Origin: UBA9611 sp965237595
Lineage (GTDB): Bacteria > Chloroflexota > Dehalococcoidia > Lucifugimonadales > UBA3495
DNA: 64,000 bases
Assembly: GCA_965237595.1 (NCBI GenBank)
Contig: CBDEFY010000006.1
Span: 310,001-374,000 of the forward strand
Reading direction: 5' to 3'
Shown here: in pieces, positions 8,065 to 17,122 of the stretch
How the letters are laid out: the number at the start of each line of letters is the position of its first letter
Numbering within the stretch: the first letter of the stretch is position 1
The notes under the pieces: model-generated
The model's database searches: none
Seen by the model: the letters and a program-made list of their open reading frames with translations, nothing else
Told to the model about the DNA's origin: nothing
Position numbers and translations under genes: made by a program

Positions 8065-8135
8065 CTAGATAAACCAGCCCGTGCCCCGATGGTAACCCCG
8101 CAAGTAGGCGATTTGGCCGCCGTGCACGATATTGT
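8065..8135 (-). pseudogene. DinB-like protein remnant
   Basis: The minus strand reads IVHGGQIAYLRGYHRGTGWFI then a stop at 8065-8067, resembling the C-terminal H-x3-GQI-x-YLR motif of DinB/DUF664-type four-helix proteins. No intact upstream coding sequence is found, and stops occur just before it. The rest of 7926-8237 shows nothing recognisable. Confidence 0.35.
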
Positions 8136-8237
8136 CGACCGCCGCTTACGCAAACACCCACGAGTTCATGCCAGCCATGGCTCGCTGAGGAGTAAATTAA
8201 GCCTCCGGTATTTCTCGCGTCGACGTCTGTGCAGTGC

Positions 8238-8600
8238 CTACGCTGGCTTCCGAGCTACCATGATGCTATCCCCGTTCGGAAAGGTCTTGCGCTCGATGTT
8301 CTCAAAGCCTGCGCCCATGTAGCTCGAATCACGCTTAACCAGATAATGGTTGGCTTCGGGACAGTTGGAAAATTGGTCGCATTCTACCGCCAGCGGCCCC
8401 GACGCCACCAGGATGTACATCAACGGCCTTAGTTCGTCCGAATCGACACCCAGGGCCTCAGCAACCTGTTCGACGGTCCCGGGACCGTCACTCAAGGGCG
8501 TAAACAGGTCAAGCTGGATCGCGGCCAGCAGCGCGAATCACGGGTACAGCGCGGTACTGAGTCTCCAAATAGTGTCCGGCTGTGGTGGCGGGCTGGTCAT
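8238..8600 (-). pseudogene. SAM-dependent O-methyltransferase, internally deleted
   Basis: From ATG 8600 (AAGAGG upstream) the frame reads MTSPPPQPDTIWRLSTALYP, a TGA, then FALLAAIQLDLF. It continues SDGPGTVEQVAEALGVD, NHYLVKRDSSYMG and directly AGFENIERKTFPNGDSIMVA. The first parts are the dimerisation/winged-helix domain of caffeate-type O-methyltransferases. The last part is the usual C-terminal beta-strand of the catalytic domain. The roughly 200-residue SAM-binding domain between them is missing, and there is one nonsense codon. The gene is therefore dead. Confidence 0.75.
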
Positions 8601-8635
8601 TTTGAAGCCTCTTTCGTAGCTGTTAGGCTCATCAG

Positions 8636-8666
8636 GAATGGGCCGCTGAATGCCAGCAGCCCATTC
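8636..8666 (-). terminator. possible hairpin terminator after sdhE
   Basis: GAATGGGC (8636-8643) pairs with GCCCATTC (8659-8666), with an additional GCTG/CAGC inside. It lies just downstream of the sdh operon. No T-run follows, so the role is uncertain. Confidence 0.4.
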
Positions 8667-8691
8667 TTCCGTCTCGCTTTGACCGCCGGCC

Positions 8692-9579
8692 TTAGCCGCC
8701 CGCACCGGCCCCGATCTTGGTGAGCAAGGGCTTGGTGTTTACGATGTGGCGGCGCAGGCCCATGTCCTGGGGACTTAGGCCCATGGCCAGTCCGATGGCT
8801 TGGGGCATATGGAGGATGGGCAGGTCGATGGGCCGTCCGGCCTGCGCGGCAGCCTTCGGCTGGAAACTGTCCAGGTTCAGGTGGCAGAGCGGGCAGGGCG
8901 TAATCATCGCGTCGGCGCCCAGGTCCTTGGCCTCTAGGGTGTGCTTGCCCACCATGGCCATGGAGTTGCGCTCGTTGATCGTCAGGATGGGGAAGCCGCA
9001 GCAGCGGGTCTTGCCCGCGAAGTCCACCACCGTCGCGCCGATGGTCTCGATGATTTTCTCCAAGGCGTCCTGGCGTTCCGGGTGCTCTTCGAACTCCAGA
9101 GCGTCGGTGGGCCGGACAATATAGCAGCCGTAAAAAGGCGCCAGCCGCATGCCGGACAGAGGACGGGTGACCAAGCTCAGCAGTTTGTCCAGTCCCACGT
9201 CTTCAATCAACACCCAAAGCAGATGCTTGGGACGGGCGTTGCCCTTGTATTCCAGGCCCTCATCGGCCAGAAACCCGTTGACCTTGGCCAGGTACTCCGG
9301 GTTTTTCAGCCGGTGATTGGCCTGGCTCATGACCCCCTGACAGGTGCTGCAGATGGTCAGTATGGGCAGGTCCAGCGCCTCGGCCATGGCGAAGGTACGG
9401 GCGTTCAGAGTGTCGCCCAGCAACTCGTTCTTCTCTTGCAGAACGCCCGCGCCAGTGCAGGACGCGGCAGGCATCTCTTGAAGCTCGATACCCAGCTTCT
9501 CGCAAATCAGCATGGCCGCCGGGTACAACTCCGGACAACCGCCTCGGGACACACAACCTGGGAAAAAGGCGTACTTCAA
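8692..9579 (-). CDS. HdrB-like subunit of succinate dehydrogenase/fumarate reductase (SdhE type)
   Basis: This 295-residue protein has two cysteine-rich CCG domains, as in heterodisulfide reductase subunit B. The first includes FFPGCVSRGGC and CSTCQGVM; the second includes FYGCY, RCCGFPI and CPLCHLNLD. In the non-classical SdhABE(F) complexes of archaea and some bacteria, this subunit replaces the haem membrane anchor and passes electrons toward quinone. Position directly after sdhA and sdhB on the same strand supports that role. A TTG start at 9579 with GGAGG eight bases upstream is preferred. Stand-alone Hdr activity is an alternative, but no hdrA or hdrC is nearby. Confidence 0.85.
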   Translation of the reverse strand: MKYAFFPGCVSRGGCPELYPAAMLICEKLGIELQEMPAASCTGAGVLQEKNELLGDTLNARTFAMAEALDLPILTICSTCQGVMSQANHRLKNPEYLAKVNGFLADEGLEYKGNARPKHLLWVLIEDVGLDKLLSLVTRPLSGMRLAPFYGCYIVRPTDALEFEEHPERQDALEKIIETIGATVVDFAGKTRCCGFPILTINERNSMAMVGKHTLEAKDLGADAMITPCPLCHLNLDSFQPKAAAQAGRPIDLPILHMPQAIGLAMGLSPQDMGLRRHIVNTKPLLTKIGAGAGG

Positions 9580-9657
9580 CGCCGGCCTCCGTAAATTTCG
9601 GGATTTGTTACTCTGGGCAACGCCCCCATCCTAACCTTCCCCCTGAGGAGGAAGGGA

Positions 9658-10626
9658 CTAGCGCTGCTCGGGCCCTTCCACTTTGTCGAATATCTTCCGA
9701 ACGTTCTCGGCTTTCTCAATCTTCTTATGGATGATGGGCGGCATTTTGCCGTGGGTCAGGGCCTGGATGGCGATGGGTGCGTAGCCGACCAGGGCCGATA
9801 TGTTGGTCATGCCCACCGACTTGGGCACCAACCGGAGTTCATCCAGCCAGCCGCTGTGCTTGACAGAGTCGCTGAAAGCCTCAGTGTGGCGGGCGCCGTT
9901 CGTGTTGTGGAACCCGGCTTCCATCGCTTGGTCCCGCAGGGCCATGATGCGGTCCATGGGCGCCACGCCCTTGGGGCAGACCGTCACGCACTCCATACAA
10001 CGGGTGCAGTCCCACATGCCCGAGGGTTTGGTCAGTTCTTCCAGGCGGTCCTTGGAAACGCCGTTCTCGTCGCCGTCCCGGGGGTCGGCGGTGAATCGGT
10101 AGGCCTTGGCCAGGGCGGCCGGTCCCAGGAAGGACGGGTCCACCTCCAAGACCGTGCAGTCGGAAACACAGGCGCCGCACATGATGCAGGCCGTAACGCC
10201 GGACAGGTGCAGCATGGCCTCGTTGGAAGCGATGTACTCAGATTCCGGCTCGGGGCCTTCGGGCTTCAGATAGGGCTCCACCTCCATAATTTTGTCCCAG
10301 AAGAGGTCGAAGTCGACCACCAAGTCTTTTACCACCGGCATGTTGCCCGCGGGTTCGACGGTGATGACGCCGTCTTGCAGGACATCGTTGGCCTGAGTCT
10401 TGCAGGCCAGTCCGGCGTGCCCGTTGATTCGCATGGCGCAGGAGCCGCAGATGGAGCTGCGGCAAGAACAGCGCAAGCTGAAAGTCCCGTCCGTATCCTC
10501 GCGGACCTTAATCAGGGCGTCCAGCACGGTGCCGTTGTCTTCAATGGTTACTTGGAAGTCTTCCCAATAGGGCTTGGGATCGGCGGCTTCCGGGTCGAAC
10601 CGTTGTACCCTCAGCGTGACGTCCAT
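9658..10626 (-). CDS. sdhB: succinate dehydrogenase/fumarate reductase iron-sulfur subunit
   Basis: This 322-residue electron-transfer subunit links the flavoprotein to the quinone-reducing subunit. The [2Fe-2S] ligands are in CRSSICGSCAMRINGHAGLAC. The two C-terminal clusters are carried by CIMCGACVSDC and CTRCMECVTVCPKG. A C-terminal extension of about 60 residues follows (SDSVKHSGWLDELR onward), longer than in the E. coli enzyme and typical of types that dock an HdrB-like partner. It starts three bases after the sdhA stop and precedes the sdhE-type gene by 78 bp, so the three genes form one operon. Confidence 0.93.
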   Translation of the reverse strand: MDVTLRVQRFDPEAADPKPYWEDFQVTIEDNGTVLDALIKVREDTDGTFSLRCSCRSSICGSCAMRINGHAGLACKTQANDVLQDGVITVEPAGNMPVVKDLVVDFDLFWDKIMEVEPYLKPEGPEPESEYIASNEAMLHLSGVTACIMCGACVSDCTVLEVDPSFLGPAALAKAYRFTADPRDGDENGVSKDRLEELTKPSGMWDCTRCMECVTVCPKGVAPMDRIMALRDQAMEAGFHNTNGARHTEAFSDSVKHSGWLDELRLVPKSVGMTNISALVGYAPIAIQALTHGKMPPIIHKKIEKAENVRKIFDKVEGPEQR

Positions 10627-10629
10627 CGG

Positions 10630-12309
10630 CTAGTATTTCCTCTCTTCGGGAGTCCACTGGGTGATGCTGACGGGAGCATAGCTAAGTTCGGGGCCCACCT
10701 CTCCCTTCTTGACCACCAAGTGTTTCATCCAATTTTCGTCATCCCGGTCAGGATAATCGGTGCGGGCCTGGGCCCCCCGGCTGTCCTTGCGGTCCAAGGC
10801 GCTGATGGCGATGGGAGTGGCGCATTTGAGCATGAAGCCCAACTCCAGGGCAAATACTAGGTCGGTGTTGAATACCTTGCCCTTGTTCTCCACCGGCACC
10901 GTCTCAAACCGCTTTTCCAGCTCTGTCAGGTGGCCCAGGGTTTCTTGCATGCCCTCTTCGTTTCGGTAGACCGCCAGGTTCCGGTTCATGGACTCGCCCA
11001 TCCCCAGGCGGACGGCGGCGATCCGGTCCCCGTTCTGGGGCCGGTCCAAGAACTTCTGGATACGCTTCTCCTCGTTGCGGACGGTCTGGTCAACATCGAA
11101 CTCGACGTAGTCGACATTACGGGAAGCCTCCGCGGCGTGATTGCCCGAGCGCTCTCCGAACACAATGGTATCCAGCAGGGAGTTGGCCCCCAACCGGTTG
11201 CCGCCGTGGACGCTGACGCAGGCGCACTCGCCAGCCGCATACACGCCGGGCAGGTTGGTCTGGCCGTCGACGTTGGTGCGTATGCCGCCCATGGCGTAGT
11301 GCATTCCGGGGCGGATGGGTATCAGATCCTTAATCATGTCCACGCCCGCCAGGTCGATGCCAATCTCCCGGATCTGGCTCAGCTTCTCCATGATTAGAGC
11401 CTCGCCCAAGTGGCGGCAGTCCAGGTAGACACAGCCGTCGACGCCGTTGCCCGCGTTTATCTCCGTCTGTTCGGCCCGGGAGACCACGTCGCGGGAGGCC
11501 AGCTCCATCATGTTGGGAGCGCACTTTTCCAAGAAGCGGTTTCCGTCTTTGTCCAGCAAGTAGGCGCCCTCACCCCTGGCCGCCTCGGAGATCAGCACCC
11601 CGCTCCCAGCCAAGGTTGTGGGGTGGTACTGGACCATCTCCATGTCCATGAGCTCAGCCCCGGCGTTGTAGGCCAAGGCGATGCCGTCGCCGGTGACGAT
11701 GAGGGCGTTGGTGCTGGGTTCGAAGACCCGTCCAAAACCGCCGGTGCAGAAGATAACCGTCTTGGCCCGGATAGCGTAGACCTGGCCCGTGCGTATCTCC
11801 AGGGCCATCACGCCGCAGACCTGGCCGTCTTCAATAATCAGCGAAGTGACGAACCACTCTTCGTAACGGCGCACGCCCGACTTGATGAGTTGCTCGAACA
11901 TGACGTGTAGCATGGCCTGTCCCGTGAAGTCGCCGACGAAGAAGGTCCGGGCCCGGCGCTGCCCGCCGAAGGCCCTGGTGCCCAGGCGTCCCTCATCGTC
12001 ACGGTTGAAGGTGACTCCGAAGTGCTCCATGTCTATAAGGGCCTGACCCGCCGCCTGGCACATAATCTCGATGGCGTCTTGGTCTCCGAGGAAGTCGCTG
12101 CCCTTCACGGTGTCATAGGCGTGTTCTTCCCATTCGTCGCCCCGGTCCGTGAGGGCTGCGTTGATGCCTCCTTGGGCCGCATTCGAGTGGCTGCGAACCG
12201 GGTGAACTTTGCTGATGATTGCAGTGTTGGCGCCGCCGGCCCGGGCCGCGATGGCCGCCCGCATTCCCGCCAGTCCTGCGCCGATTACGAGGACGTCATG
12301 CTCGAGCAT
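10630..12309 (-). CDS. sdhA: succinate dehydrogenase/fumarate reductase flavoprotein subunit
   Basis: This 559-residue FAD-linked catalytic subunit interconverts succinate and fumarate. The dinucleotide-binding motif VIGAGLAGMRAAIAA is at the N-terminus. The covalent-FAD histidine region reads VRSHSNAAQGGINAAL. The substrate-site segment HPTTLAGSGVLISEAARGEGA and the C-terminal RKDSRGAQARTDYPDRDDENW are also present. It opens the sdhABE operon. The 145-bp leader (12310-12455) is moderately AT-rich, with GGAGGA about eleven bases before the ATG, and probably holds the operon promoter, though no convincing -35/-10 pair was found. Confidence 0.95.
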   Translation of the reverse strand: MLEHDVLVIGAGLAGMRAAIAARAGGANTAIISKVHPVRSHSNAAQGGINAALTDRGDEWEEHAYDTVKGSDFLGDQDAIEIMCQAAGQALIDMEHFGVTFNRDDEGRLGTRAFGGQRRARTFFVGDFTGQAMLHVMFEQLIKSGVRRYEEWFVTSLIIEDGQVCGVMALEIRTGQVYAIRAKTVIFCTGGFGRVFEPSTNALIVTGDGIALAYNAGAELMDMEMVQYHPTTLAGSGVLISEAARGEGAYLLDKDGNRFLEKCAPNMMELASRDVVSRAEQTEINAGNGVDGCVYLDCRHLGEALIMEKLSQIREIGIDLAGVDMIKDLIPIRPGMHYAMGGIRTNVDGQTNLPGVYAAGECACVSVHGGNRLGANSLLDTIVFGERSGNHAAEASRNVDYVEFDVDQTVRNEEKRIQKFLDRPQNGDRIAAVRLGMGESMNRNLAVYRNEEGMQETLGHLTELEKRFETVPVENKGKVFNTDLVFALELGFMLKCATPIAISALDRKDSRGAQARTDYPDRDDENWMKHLVVKKGEVGPELSYAPVSITQWTPEERKY

Positions 12310-12455
12310 GCGTGTCTATTTCCTCCAATCTCACCTTAACCGTAGTGAAAGTCTCCAATTCATGTCCCTATGTAGATCCATAGGCGAAGACAGCCCAATA
12401 ATATAACAAAAAGGCGCCCCCTATCTAGCTTCGGCCGGACACGGCGGCAGGCACC

Positions 12456-13031
12456 CTATTTGTTGCCCAACAACGGCTGGGCCAAAAGCATCGAAGCGAT
12501 GGTCTTCCCGTCTTTAATCTCGCCGGTCTTGAACATGGCCAGAGCCTGGTCGAAGGGCAGACGGACCACCTCGATGTTCTCGTCTTCGTCGGCATCGAGC
12601 CGGGATGGTGTCAAATCAGTGGCCAGGTAGGCGTGCATGAATTCCGTGGCCCAACCTGGGGCTACCCAGAAGCTGGAGAGGTGCTGCAGGTTGCCGGCGG
12701 TGTGGCCAATCTCTTCCTGAAGCTCCCGCAGCACGGCATCCTCGGACACCTCGCCGTCCTCCACCGCTCCAGCGGGCACCTCCAAGAGGGCTTCCTCCGC
12801 CGGCTTCCGGTACTGCCGCACCAAGAACACATTGCCGTCTTCGTCCACCGGCACGATGCACACGGCATGAGAGTGCTCGACAACCTCCCTGGTGGCGCTG
12901 CGGCCGCTGGGCATGCGCACGGTGTCCACGCGCACGTTGATGATGATTCCCTCGTAAATGCGCTTGGTTTCTATGGTGGGTTCCGAGAAGGAATCAGCCG
13001 GATTCTGAGGTACGTTTTCAGGCATGTTCAC
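12456..13031 (-). CDS. Nudix hydrolase, ADP-ribose pyrophosphatase type
   Basis: This 191-residue protein carries a complete Nudix box, G88-x5-E94-x7-R102-E103-x2-E106-E107-x-G109. It is preceded by FLVRQYRKPAEEALLEVPAG, characteristic of the NudF/ADP-ribose pyrophosphatase group that cleaves ADP-ribose to AMP and ribose-5-phosphate. The GTG start at 13031 overlaps the NAD kinase stop by one base, so the two are translationally coupled; ATG 13025 is an alternative. The pairing with NAD kinase suggests a role in NAD metabolite turnover. Confidence 0.88.
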   Translation of the reverse strand: MNMPENVPQNPADSFSEPTIETKRIYEGIIINVRVDTVRMPSGRSATREVVEHSHAVCIVPVDEDGNVFLVRQYRKPAEEALLEVPAGAVEDGEVSEDAVLRELQEEIGHTAGNLQHLSSFWVAPGWATEFMHAYLATDLTPSRLDADEDENIEVVRLPFDQALAMFKTGEIKDGKTIASMLLAQPLLGNK

Positions 13032-13870
13032 TAGCCGCGGATGCTGAAGCCCAACCGGCGGGTCAGGGTTCCGAAGAAATAACTGGGGGGATGAGCCCGC
13101 AGGAACCGGGCCTTGTGGGGGCTCTGTTTCAACTCGACCCGGTCTCCCAGGTCCAGAGGGTAATCCACATAGCCGTCCACACTTAATATGGCAGGCTGGA
13201 AACCCTCCACCGTCAGACTGACCTCGGAAGAAGCCCTGAGTACCAACGCCGCGCTTAGACCCATGTGGGCTGCCACGGTCTTCAGCACCAGAGCATTGGA
13301 CTCGGGGTCCAGGATCGGGCCGCCGACGGCCAGGTTGTAGCTGGTGCTCCCCGTGGCCGTTGACATGATTACACCGTCAGCCCGGAAAGTGGTCAAAGGA
13401 GCGCCGTCTATGGTCCCGGAGACGGTTACCACCCGGGACACCGCTCCCCTGGCCAGAACCACGTCGTTCAGCGCGTGGTAGGGGCCCTCGGAGCCGGCGG
13501 AATTGGCCTTGAACACCGTGGCCTGCAGCATGTTGCGTTGGTCCATCCTGGATTCGCCGTTGAAGTAGAAGGGCAGCCGCTCCATGGCCTCGTCCACCTG
13601 CAACTCGGTCATGAAGCCCAGGCGGCCCATGTTGATGCCGACGATGGGTATCCCGGCGGGGCCGGTGAAATGCACCGCCCGGAGGATGGTCCCGTCTCCG
13701 CCCACGGTGATTACCAGGTCGGTGTTTTCGGCCCGGGGCAGCAGGGTATCCAGGTTCTCGGCCGGCGCCAGCCAACGTTCCTCCGACAGCTTTAGGTCGT
13801 GGAGGATGGCCGTGCCCAGGTCCAAAGCCTCGGGAATATTGGCGTTGTATATGATTCCGACGTTTTTCAT
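13031..13870 (-). CDS. nadK: NAD kinase
   Basis: This 279-residue enzyme phosphorylates NAD to NADP using ATP or polyphosphate. The diagnostic GGDGT motif is at residues 57-61 (TVGGDGTILRAVHF). The second conserved region GITMSTATGSTSYNLAVGGP appears here as GVIMSTATGSTSYNLAVGGP, with a beta-rich C-terminal domain following. It lies 148 bp after nuoN on the same strand, and its stop codon overlaps the start of the Nudix gene, forming a small NAD-metabolism pair. Confidence 0.95.
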   Translation of the reverse strand: MKNVGIIYNANIPEALDLGTAILHDLKLSEERWLAPAENLDTLLPRAENTDLVITVGGDGTILRAVHFTGPAGIPIVGINMGRLGFMTELQVDEAMERLPFYFNGESRMDQRNMLQATVFKANSAGSEGPYHALNDVVLARGAVSRVVTVSGTIDGAPLTTFRADGVIMSTATGSTSYNLAVGGPILDPESNALVLKTVAAHMGLSAALVLRASSEVSLTVEGFQPAILSVDGYVDYPLDLGDRVELKQSPHKARFLRAHPPSYFFGTLTRRLGFSIRG

Positions 13871-14018
13871 CGTGTTTTTATCGGGTTGCTTTACTGGGCG
13901 TTTTTATTGCCGGGCTCTCAATTATGGACCCTTTTCTATTTACTTCCCAGTTGTTCGTGGAGGCGGCGGATATAAGAGCTTAACCTAGCACCGTCTTGGA
14001 ATCGGTGTCAACGACGGT

Positions 14019-15548
14019 CTATACCGCCAGCGCCCGCACCGCTCCTTGGGCCGCCTCCATGACGAACCCAGGCGCAATCCCCATGAACACCATGGCCGCT
14101 CCGGCCAGCCCCAGGGCCAGCCAAGGAGCGGGCGATGCGGCAACTTTCTCTTCGGACTCGGCGGGCTGGATGAACATCACCCGGATGATGCGGATGTAAT
14201 AGTAGGCCGAGACCACACTGCTAATCACGCCCAGCAAAGCCAGCCAAGTCAGTCCGCTGTCCACCGCCGCCGTGAAGATATACAACTTGGCGATGAATAT
14301 CCCAGTGGGGGGCACTCCAATCAGGGCCAACAACGACAGGGCCAAGACCATGGCCAACACAGGGGCCTTGGTTACCAACCCGGCGTAGTCACTTATCTGG
14401 TCGCTGCTGATTTTCGAGCTGATGATGGTTATGGCGAAGAACGCGGTCAGGTTGGCCGCCGTATACGCGCCCAGGTAGAACAACACCGAGTCGGGCCCGA
14501 TGACCGCAAACTCGGGCGCTTTGAAGATCCCCTCGCCGGACTTCACGCCGGCAGCCACGCCAACCAGGATATACCCGGCGTGGGCGATGGTGCTGTAACC
14601 GAAGAGACGCCTTATGTTGCTCTGGCTGATGGCCACCAGGTTGCCGATGACCATCGACGCCGCAGCCAGACCCGCGATGAGGATGCCCCAGTCCAAGGCC
14701 ACGTCGAAGAACCCGGTGAACAGCACCCGCAGCAATACCGCGAAGGCGGCGGCTTTGCTGGCCACCGACAAGAACGCCACCACCGGAGTCGGCGCGCCCT
14801 CGTAAACGTCGGGCACCCACATCTGGAAGGGGGCCGCAGAGAGCTTGAAGCCGAACCCGGCAATCATCAGGATGATGCCCACGAATAGGGCATAATTGCC
14901 GAAGGGCGTGTCTCCCGACGCTTGGCCTATGGCGGTTGAGATGTCGGCCAGTTGGGTGCTGCCGGTGAAGCCGAACACCAGGGCCATTCCATACAACATC
15001 AGGGCCGAGCTGATGGCCCCGATAATTAGGAACTTCATCCCCGCTTCACTGGAGTTTCGGTTAAGAAGGAAGGCAGCCAACGCCGCCAGCGGCAGAGTGG
15101 TCAGTTCCAGAGAAATATAAATCGTGATTAGTTCGGTAGCCGCAGCAAGCAACATCATTCCGGTGGCCGAGAACAATATCAGCCCGAAATACTCGCCCTG
15201 GAATCGCTCCATGTTCCGCACGTAGTCGGTGGACGCCAGCACCACCAGCGCCGCTGCTCCCATGACCAGGAAATTGAAGAAAAGGGCGAACCGGTCAACG
15301 GACAATGTCCCCAGAAGGACGCTCGGGTCCTCGGTGGCGAAGTCGCCGGCCCCGCGCAGCAGGTTGGCGGAATCGCTGAGGTCGTAAAACTGGATCAGGC
15401 TCAGCACGAAGGGCCCGGCCAGCGCCGCGAAGGCGATGTAGGGCAACAAGCCTTTTCTCGGCAGGGCTAGGTCCAGCAGGATTACCAACAGCCCAGCCCC
15501 GGCCATGGCTAGATAGGGTGATATGACGTAGAAGTCGTGGACTGACAT
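14019..15548 (-). CDS. nuoN: NADH-quinone oxidoreductase subunit N
   Basis: This 509-residue antiporter-like membrane subunit of complex I has about fourteen hydrophobic helices. The Proton_antipo_M domain is recognisable in the stretch SNIRRLFGYSTIAHAGYILVGVAAG, with the conserved Lys and His residues, and in the GVPPTGIFIAKLYIF helix near the C-terminus. It is the last gene of the nuo operon. Its start overlaps the nuoM stop by one base. Confidence 0.95.
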   Translation of the reverse strand: MSVHDFYVISPYLAMAGAGLLVILLDLALPRKGLLPYIAFAALAGPFVLSLIQFYDLSDSANLLRGAGDFATEDPSVLLGTLSVDRFALFFNFLVMGAAALVVLASTDYVRNMERFQGEYFGLILFSATGMMLLAAATELITIYISLELTTLPLAALAAFLLNRNSSEAGMKFLIIGAISSALMLYGMALVFGFTGSTQLADISTAIGQASGDTPFGNYALFVGIILMIAGFGFKLSAAPFQMWVPDVYEGAPTPVVAFLSVASKAAAFAVLLRVLFTGFFDVALDWGILIAGLAAASMVIGNLVAISQSNIRRLFGYSTIAHAGYILVGVAAGVKSGEGIFKAPEFAVIGPDSVLFYLGAYTAANLTAFFAITIISSKISSDQISDYAGLVTKAPVLAMVLALSLLALIGVPPTGIFIAKLYIFTAAVDSGLTWLALLGVISSVVSAYYYIRIIRVMFIQPAESEEKVAASPAPWLALGLAGAAMVFMGIAPGFVMEAAQGAVRALAV

Positions 15549-17080
15549 TACTGGTTTATCACCCCGTTAAGTATGTCCACCATGGGGTCCAGTCCGGACT
15601 GGAATACGTCGGTCAGCAACGAGGGCCAAACACCAACGCCGATGATGGTCACCACCATCAACGCCAGCGGCGCCGCCTCCACCAGCGAGGCATCGGTCAG
15701 GTCGGCGAACCGCTCCCGCCGCTCGCCGAAGAAGGTGCGCTCCATCATCCAGAGGATGTAGCCCGCCGCCAACACGATCCCCAGCACCGCCAGCACCGTG
15801 GGCCAATCGTAGGCCCGGAAAGCCCCCAGGAACACCAAAAGCTCGGAAACGAACCCGCTGAGTCCCGGCAAGCCCAGTGACGCCAATCCGGCGATGAGCA
15901 TGGCCACAGCCACCACCGGCATCCGTCCGGCCAAGCCTCCCAGGTCGGGGATGTAGCGGGTGTGGGTCTTGTCGTAGACCAACCCCACCGCCAGGAACAA
16001 CAGGCCGGTCACCGTGCCGTGGGTGAATAGCTGCATGGCCGCGCCGCTCAGTCCGGTGACGGTCAGCGTCCCCTGGGAGACACCCACCGAGCCGATTCCC
16101 ACCAGCACCAGGCCCATGTGGCTGATGCTGGAATAGGCGATCAGCCGTTTCAGGTCGGTCTGCCGCATAGTGACCACAGCGCCGTAGAGCACGCTCACCA
16201 CCCCCAATACCACCAAAGCCCAGGCAAACCGGTCAGTCTGCGAGGGGAACATTCCCACGTTGATGCGGAGCAGGCCGTAGCCGCCCATCTTCAGCAACAC
16301 CCCAGCCAACATGACGCTGGCGGCCGTGGGCGCGTCGGTATGGGCGTCGGGCAGCCAGGTGTGCACCGGCCAGGTGGGCAGCTTGATGGCAAACCCGGCG
16401 AAGAAGAGCCAAAACAGACCGGACAGCGGTATCAACAACCCCGCCGAGGTCAACATGGTGGCCTTGGAGGAAAGCTCCACCATGCTGAACGTTCCGACCC
16501 CTGGGGTCAGGTACACCGCCACGATGGCCACCAGCATGAAGGCGCTGCCCAGGATGGTGAAAATCAGGAATTTCATGGCCGAGTATTCTTTGCGGCCGCT
16601 GCCCCAAACGGAGATGAGCATGTACATGGGGACCAATTCCAGCTCCCAGAACAGGAAGAAGAGCAGCAGGTCCATCGAGGTGAAGACCCCCATGACCGCC
16701 GTTTGCAGCAACAGCAGCCACGCGAAATACTCTTTAACCCGCAGGCCGATGTGCCAGGACGCCAGCACGGCGCAGATGCCCAGCAGCCCGGTCAACGCAA
16801 CCAAGGGCGCGCTGAGTCCGTCAACTGTCAGCAAGAAGTTGGCGTTCAGTCCTACGTCGGGGATCCAAGTGATTTTGTCCACGAACTGGAACCGGTCCGC
16901 GCCCTCGCCCCGGTCGAAGAAACCGAACGCCAAGAGTGAAAGCACCAGGTCGGCCAGGGCGATTAGGACGGCGAACGCCCGCACATTGCGGTCACCTTTG
17001 ACCACCAACAGCAACAGCAGCGCTCCGACCGCAGGCAGGAACACCGTCGCCGTCAGCAGTCCGTTATAACCTTCGACCAT
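15548..17080 (-). CDS. nuoM: NADH-quinone oxidoreductase subunit M
   Basis: This 510-residue proton-pumping subunit resembles Mrp antiporters. Landmarks are FFLFWELELVPMYMLI with the functional Glu, FAIKLPTWPVHTWLPDAHTDAPTAASV with the key Lys and His, and the segment RLIAYSSISHMGLVLVGI. The order L-M-N and tight spacing are standard for the operon. Confidence 0.96.
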   Translation of the reverse strand: MVEGYNGLLTATVFLPAVGALLLLLVVKGDRNVRAFAVLIALADLVLSLLAFGFFDRGEGADRFQFVDKITWIPDVGLNANFLLTVDGLSAPLVALTGLLGICAVLASWHIGLRVKEYFAWLLLLQTAVMGVFTSMDLLLFFLFWELELVPMYMLISVWGSGRKEYSAMKFLIFTILGSAFMLVAIVAVYLTPGVGTFSMVELSSKATMLTSAGLLIPLSGLFWLFFAGFAIKLPTWPVHTWLPDAHTDAPTAASVMLAGVLLKMGGYGLLRINVGMFPSQTDRFAWALVVLGVVSVLYGAVVTMRQTDLKRLIAYSSISHMGLVLVGIGSVGVSQGTLTVTGLSGAAMQLFTHGTVTGLLFLAVGLVYDKTHTRYIPDLGGLAGRMPVVAVAMLIAGLASLGLPGLSGFVSELLVFLGAFRAYDWPTVLAVLGIVLAAGYILWMMERTFFGERRERFADLTDASLVEAAPLALMVVTIIGVGVWPSLLTDVFQSGLDPMVDILNGVINQ

Positions 17081-17122
17081 CTAACTAATTTCCTATGCGA
17101 TTAACAGGCATCTAGTGTTTCC

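Noticed and set aside
8538..8543. TGA in the O-methyltransferase remnant as a Sec codon
   Set aside because: The position is not a known Cys/Sec site, the catalytic domain is missing, and there is no convincing hairpin; decay explains it better.
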